From: Coriobacteriia bacterium
Lineage (GTDB): Bacteria > Actinomycetota > Coriobacteriia > Anaerosomatales > Anaerosomataceae
Assembly: GCA_030655755.1 (NCBI GenBank)
Contig: JAUSOQ010000066.1
Span: 1 to 64,000 of the forward strand
Direction of reading: 5' to 3'
Length of the DNA stretch: 64,000 nt
Below the pieces are notes generated by a model. It saw only the letters and a list, made by a program, of their open reading frames with translations. It was not told where the DNA came from and made no database searches. Numbering within the stretch: the stretch's first letter is position 1; the number at the start of each line of letters is the position of its first letter. Below are positions 62,142 to 64,000 of this stretch, one piece after another. Made by a program: the position numbers and the translations under genes.

Positions 62142-63038
62142 ATGGGGCGGCGTTGTTGTCTCGGCATCTTTGCGCTCGGCACGGCCATCGCACTGTCAAC
62201 ACCCGGGGTAGCGCTCGGTGTGCAGGGTGAGATCCTGCTCTGCTACGGGGCGGGCTATGACATCGGTGGAACGCAGCGAACGCACCATGGTGTGGACATC
62301 GCGGCACCGGTCGGTGAACCGGTACTCAGCTTTGCCGAAGGCGAAGTAAGCTTCGCCGGACGTATCCCGTCAGATGATGGCGGGAGCGTGTTCGCAGTGA
62401 CCGTTCGTACCGCGGATGGGCTGCTCGTGACGGTGCATCCCCTATCCGAGTCCTGGGTGAGTCAGGGCGAGAGGGTATCCGTCGGTGATGCCCTCGGTGC
62501 GACCTCCCCGTCCGGGGATGCGTCTGTGGGCGAACCGCATGTGCATCTCAGCGTGCGCAAGGGAGAGGCGTATCTCGACCCGTCCTTCCTGCTCTCCCAA
62601 CCGATTCTCGGACCGGAAGAACCGGTCGGCTCGCAGTCGGGGCCGCAGTGGGATTCGTCACCGGTGCCCGAGAGCAGCTCCGGCGAGACAGCGCTCAGCG
62701 CGGGAACGTCGATCCAGACGCCGGTCGTGAAGGTCGCGCAGACTCCGGTGGCTCCGGCCGTAGCGCCTGTCGCCGAGACGCCCAGTGTGCAGCTCTCGGC
62801 TGATCCGCACTACCCGACCCAGACCGATCCGGTCGCCGAGACGAGTATGGAGGACATGGAGAGACATAGGACGCCGCAGACAAGAGCCTCCAGCTCACCG
62901 GTGATGCGGTGGCTCTCTGCGCTTCCCGAGGGAGATGCTGCGACCCGCGGCCTTGCGGCAGCAGCGGGTGTCATAGGATTTGCCGCCACCGCCACCCTGG
63001 TCGGACGTAGGACCGTGGCCGTGTCGGAGGTCGACTAG
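62142..63038 (+). CDS. M23-family peptidoglycan metallopeptidase
   Basis: A 298-residue secreted protein. A signal peptide (about 1-27) is followed by an M23/LytM domain (about 28-150) with the zinc-site motifs HHGVDIAAP and PHVHLSVRKG. The long C-terminal half is Pro/Thr/Ser-rich, and a hydrophobic stretch near the C-terminus (about 269-290) may anchor it. It likely cuts peptidoglycan cross-links or acts as a LytM factor. The ATG at 62142 was chosen for GGGAGGAG upstream. Confidence 0.9.
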   Translation: MGRRCCLGIFALGTAIALSTPGVALGVQGEILLCYGAGYDIGGTQRTHHGVDIAAPVGEPVLSFAEGEVSFAGRIPSDDGGSVFAVTVRTADGLLVTVHPLSESWVSQGERVSVGDALGATSPSGDASVGEPHVHLSVRKGEAYLDPSFLLSQPILGPEEPVGSQSGPQWDSSPVPESSSGETALSAGTSIQTPVVKVAQTPVAPAVAPVAETPSVQLSADPHYPTQTDPVAETSMEDMERHRTPQTRASSSPVMRWLSALPEGDAATRGLAAAAGVIGFAATATLVGRRTVAVSEVD

Positions 63039-63089
63039 TGATCCAATCATGTCAGGAAACCGCAGCGTGTCAGAGGCGTGGGATAAGCG

Positions 63090-63118
63090 TTGTAGGTGCG
63101 GTCGGTCTCTGATACACT
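63090..63118 (+). promoter_or_regulatory. Promoter of rpsF-ssb
   Basis: TTGTAG (63090-63095) and TACACT (63113-63118) are separated by 17 bases. The predicted leader of about 70 bases is GC-rich and could fold; S6:S18-binding leaders occur before rpsF in many bacteria. CCGGGGCCGC at 63160-63170 is a possible part of such a structure, but I could not establish it. Confidence 0.55.
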
Positions 63119-63194
63119 GCGGGGGCTTCATTTCCTGCTCCGGGCAGACGCCTTCAGTGTCCCGGGGCCGCTGTAGCCCAAGGGAGGTGAACAA

Positions 63195-63488
63195 ATGAAG
63201 GCTTATGAACTTATGCTCATCATCAATCCCACCCTCGGCGACGAGGCGCGAGAGGCCGTACTCGAGAAGACTCGAGGCGTCATCATCGCTGACGGTATCG
63301 TCGATTCAGAGGATGCATGGGGCAAGCGCCGCCTGGCTTTTGAGATCGATGGCCAAACGGATGGCGACTATCACGTCATGCAGTTTCACTCGACTACGGC
63401 TGTCGTTGCCGAGCTCGACCGCGTCCTGCATATTACCGATCAGGTCGTCCGATTCATGATCGTGCGGCGCGACGACATCAAAGAGTAG
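63195..63488 (+). CDS. rpsF: 30S ribosomal protein S6
   Basis: A 97-residue S6. It starts MKAYELMLIINPTLGDEARE and continues with WGKRRLAFEIDGQTDGDYHVMQFHS, the conserved core. It binds 16S rRNA with S18 in the small subunit. GGGAGGTGA lies six bases upstream of the ATG. It is followed by ssb; rpsR probably lies beyond the window edge. Confidence 0.98.
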   Translation: MKAYELMLIINPTLGDEAREAVLEKTRGVIIADGIVDSEDAWGKRRLAFEIDGQTDGDYHVMQFHSTTAVVAELDRVLHITDQVVRFMIVRRDDIKE

Positions 63489-63560
63489 CGCTGGAACCCG
63501 ACCGATCAGGACGGGCGAGTGACGACGGCCTTACATGGCCGCAGAGACGAGGTAGGAACC

Positions 63561-63977
63561 ATGGGCATCAACCGGGTAGTGATCACCGGCAATCTGACGA
63601 GAGACCCTGAGCTGCGCTCCACCAGCGGAGGTATGAGCGTGCTCAAGCTCGGTGTGGCGGTCAATGACCGTCGCAAGAACCAGCAGACCGGCGAGTGGGA
63701 GGACATCCCGAACTTCGTGGATGTCACCATCTTCGGTGCGCGCGGTGAGGCGCTGTCGCGCTTCTTGAGCAAGGGGTCAAAAGTCGCGATCGAGGGCAAA
63801 CTTCGCTGGAGCCAGTGGGAGAACCCGCAGGGCGAGAAGCGCAGCAAGCTCGAGGTCGTTGCCGATGAGATCGAGTTTCTTTCCTCCCGTGATGGCGGCT
63901 CCGGCGGCGGCAATAGCGCGCCCGTTGTGAGTCCCGACGGAGGAGACGACCTGAGTGGCGAAGAGATCCCGTTCTAG
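63561..63977 (+). CDS. ssb: Single-stranded DNA-binding protein
   Basis: A 138-residue SSB. The OB fold covers residues 1-105 (NRVVITGNLTRDPELR, FVDVTIFGARGEALSRFL, LEVVADEIEFL). A short Gly-rich linker and the acidic tip DDLSGEEIPF, which recruits repair proteins, end the protein. The ATG at 63561 was chosen for the AGGTAGGA before it. It follows rpsF as in most bacteria. Confidence 0.97.
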   Translation: MGINRVVITGNLTRDPELRSTSGGMSVLKLGVAVNDRRKNQQTGEWEDIPNFVDVTIFGARGEALSRFLSKGSKVAIEGKLRWSQWENPQGEKRSKLEVVADEIEFLSSRDGGSGGGNSAPVVSPDGGDDLSGEEIPF

Positions 63978-64000
63978 TTCTGCCTGCTTAGAACAATCAG

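Overview
This window is a chromosomal replication-origin region from a high-GC bacterium, most likely an actinobacterium of the Coriobacteriia type. That placement is an inference from gene order and protein families. The ribosome binding sites are purine-rich and GTG starts are frequent. A reverse rubrerythrin, a two-subunit iron-sulfur L-serine dehydratase and an archaeal-type PEP carboxylase suggest an anaerobic or microaerophilic life. There is no rRNA, CRISPR array, insertion sequence or prophage. Two tRNAs are present (Ile-GAT and Gly-CCC).

The origin sits at about 16.1-19.2 kb. Most genes to its left point left and most of the first genes to its right point right, as expected for bidirectional replication. 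Left of it, in transcription order, lie an HTH/ATPase protein of unknown role, dnaA, dnaN, recF, a DciA-like DUF721 gene, gyrB, a small membrane protein, gyrA, a HAD phosphatase, a three-gene ABC efflux system, and (beyond two divergent single genes and tRNA-Ile) a PadR/HAAS-RDD regulatory module at the left edge. DnaA boxes occur both upstream of the dnaA operon and between dnaA and dnaN. The latter group adjoins a TAG-repeat tract that resembles a DnaA-trio unwinding element, so the origin looks bipartite as in Bacillus subtilis.

Right of the origin come rpmH, rnpA (with a terminator-like hairpin inside the gene), yidD, yidC and jag. Next are two parS sites, rsmG, parA, parB and a YtxH protein, then an AddB/AddA-like recombination nuclease pair in which both subunits carry iron-sulfur-type cysteines. 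From 31 to 45 kb is a mixed block: rlmN, rubrerythrin, an HtrA protease, D-Ala-D-Ala ligase, an orphan histidine kinase, PEP carboxylase, a calcium-type P-type ATPase, a frameshifted serine dehydratase alpha gene, an Mrp ATPase and the serine dehydratase beta gene.

From 45 to 58 kb lie a DinG-type helicase with an exonuclease domain, a VapBC-like toxin-antitoxin pair with an inverted-repeat operator, and two WYL regulators resembling PafB/PafC. These are followed by a set of less familiar genes: a degenerate histidine kinase, a membrane-anchored helical protein, a YgbA-like cysteine protein, a membrane-embedded M28 peptidase with a long insertion, and a diguanylate cyclase.

From 58 to 62 kb is a compact potassium-uptake operon: two TrkA proteins, a previously unlisted 43-residue membrane peptide, TrkH and a secreted protein. 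The window ends with tRNA-Gly, an M23 peptidase, and rpsF-ssb.

The strongest candidates for undescribed biology are the ATPase/HTH protein fused to the dnaA operon, the small membrane peptide in the Trk operon, the pseudokinase operon at 51-54 kb, the short minus-strand transcript that seems to end just before the PafBC pair, and the hairpin inside rnpA.
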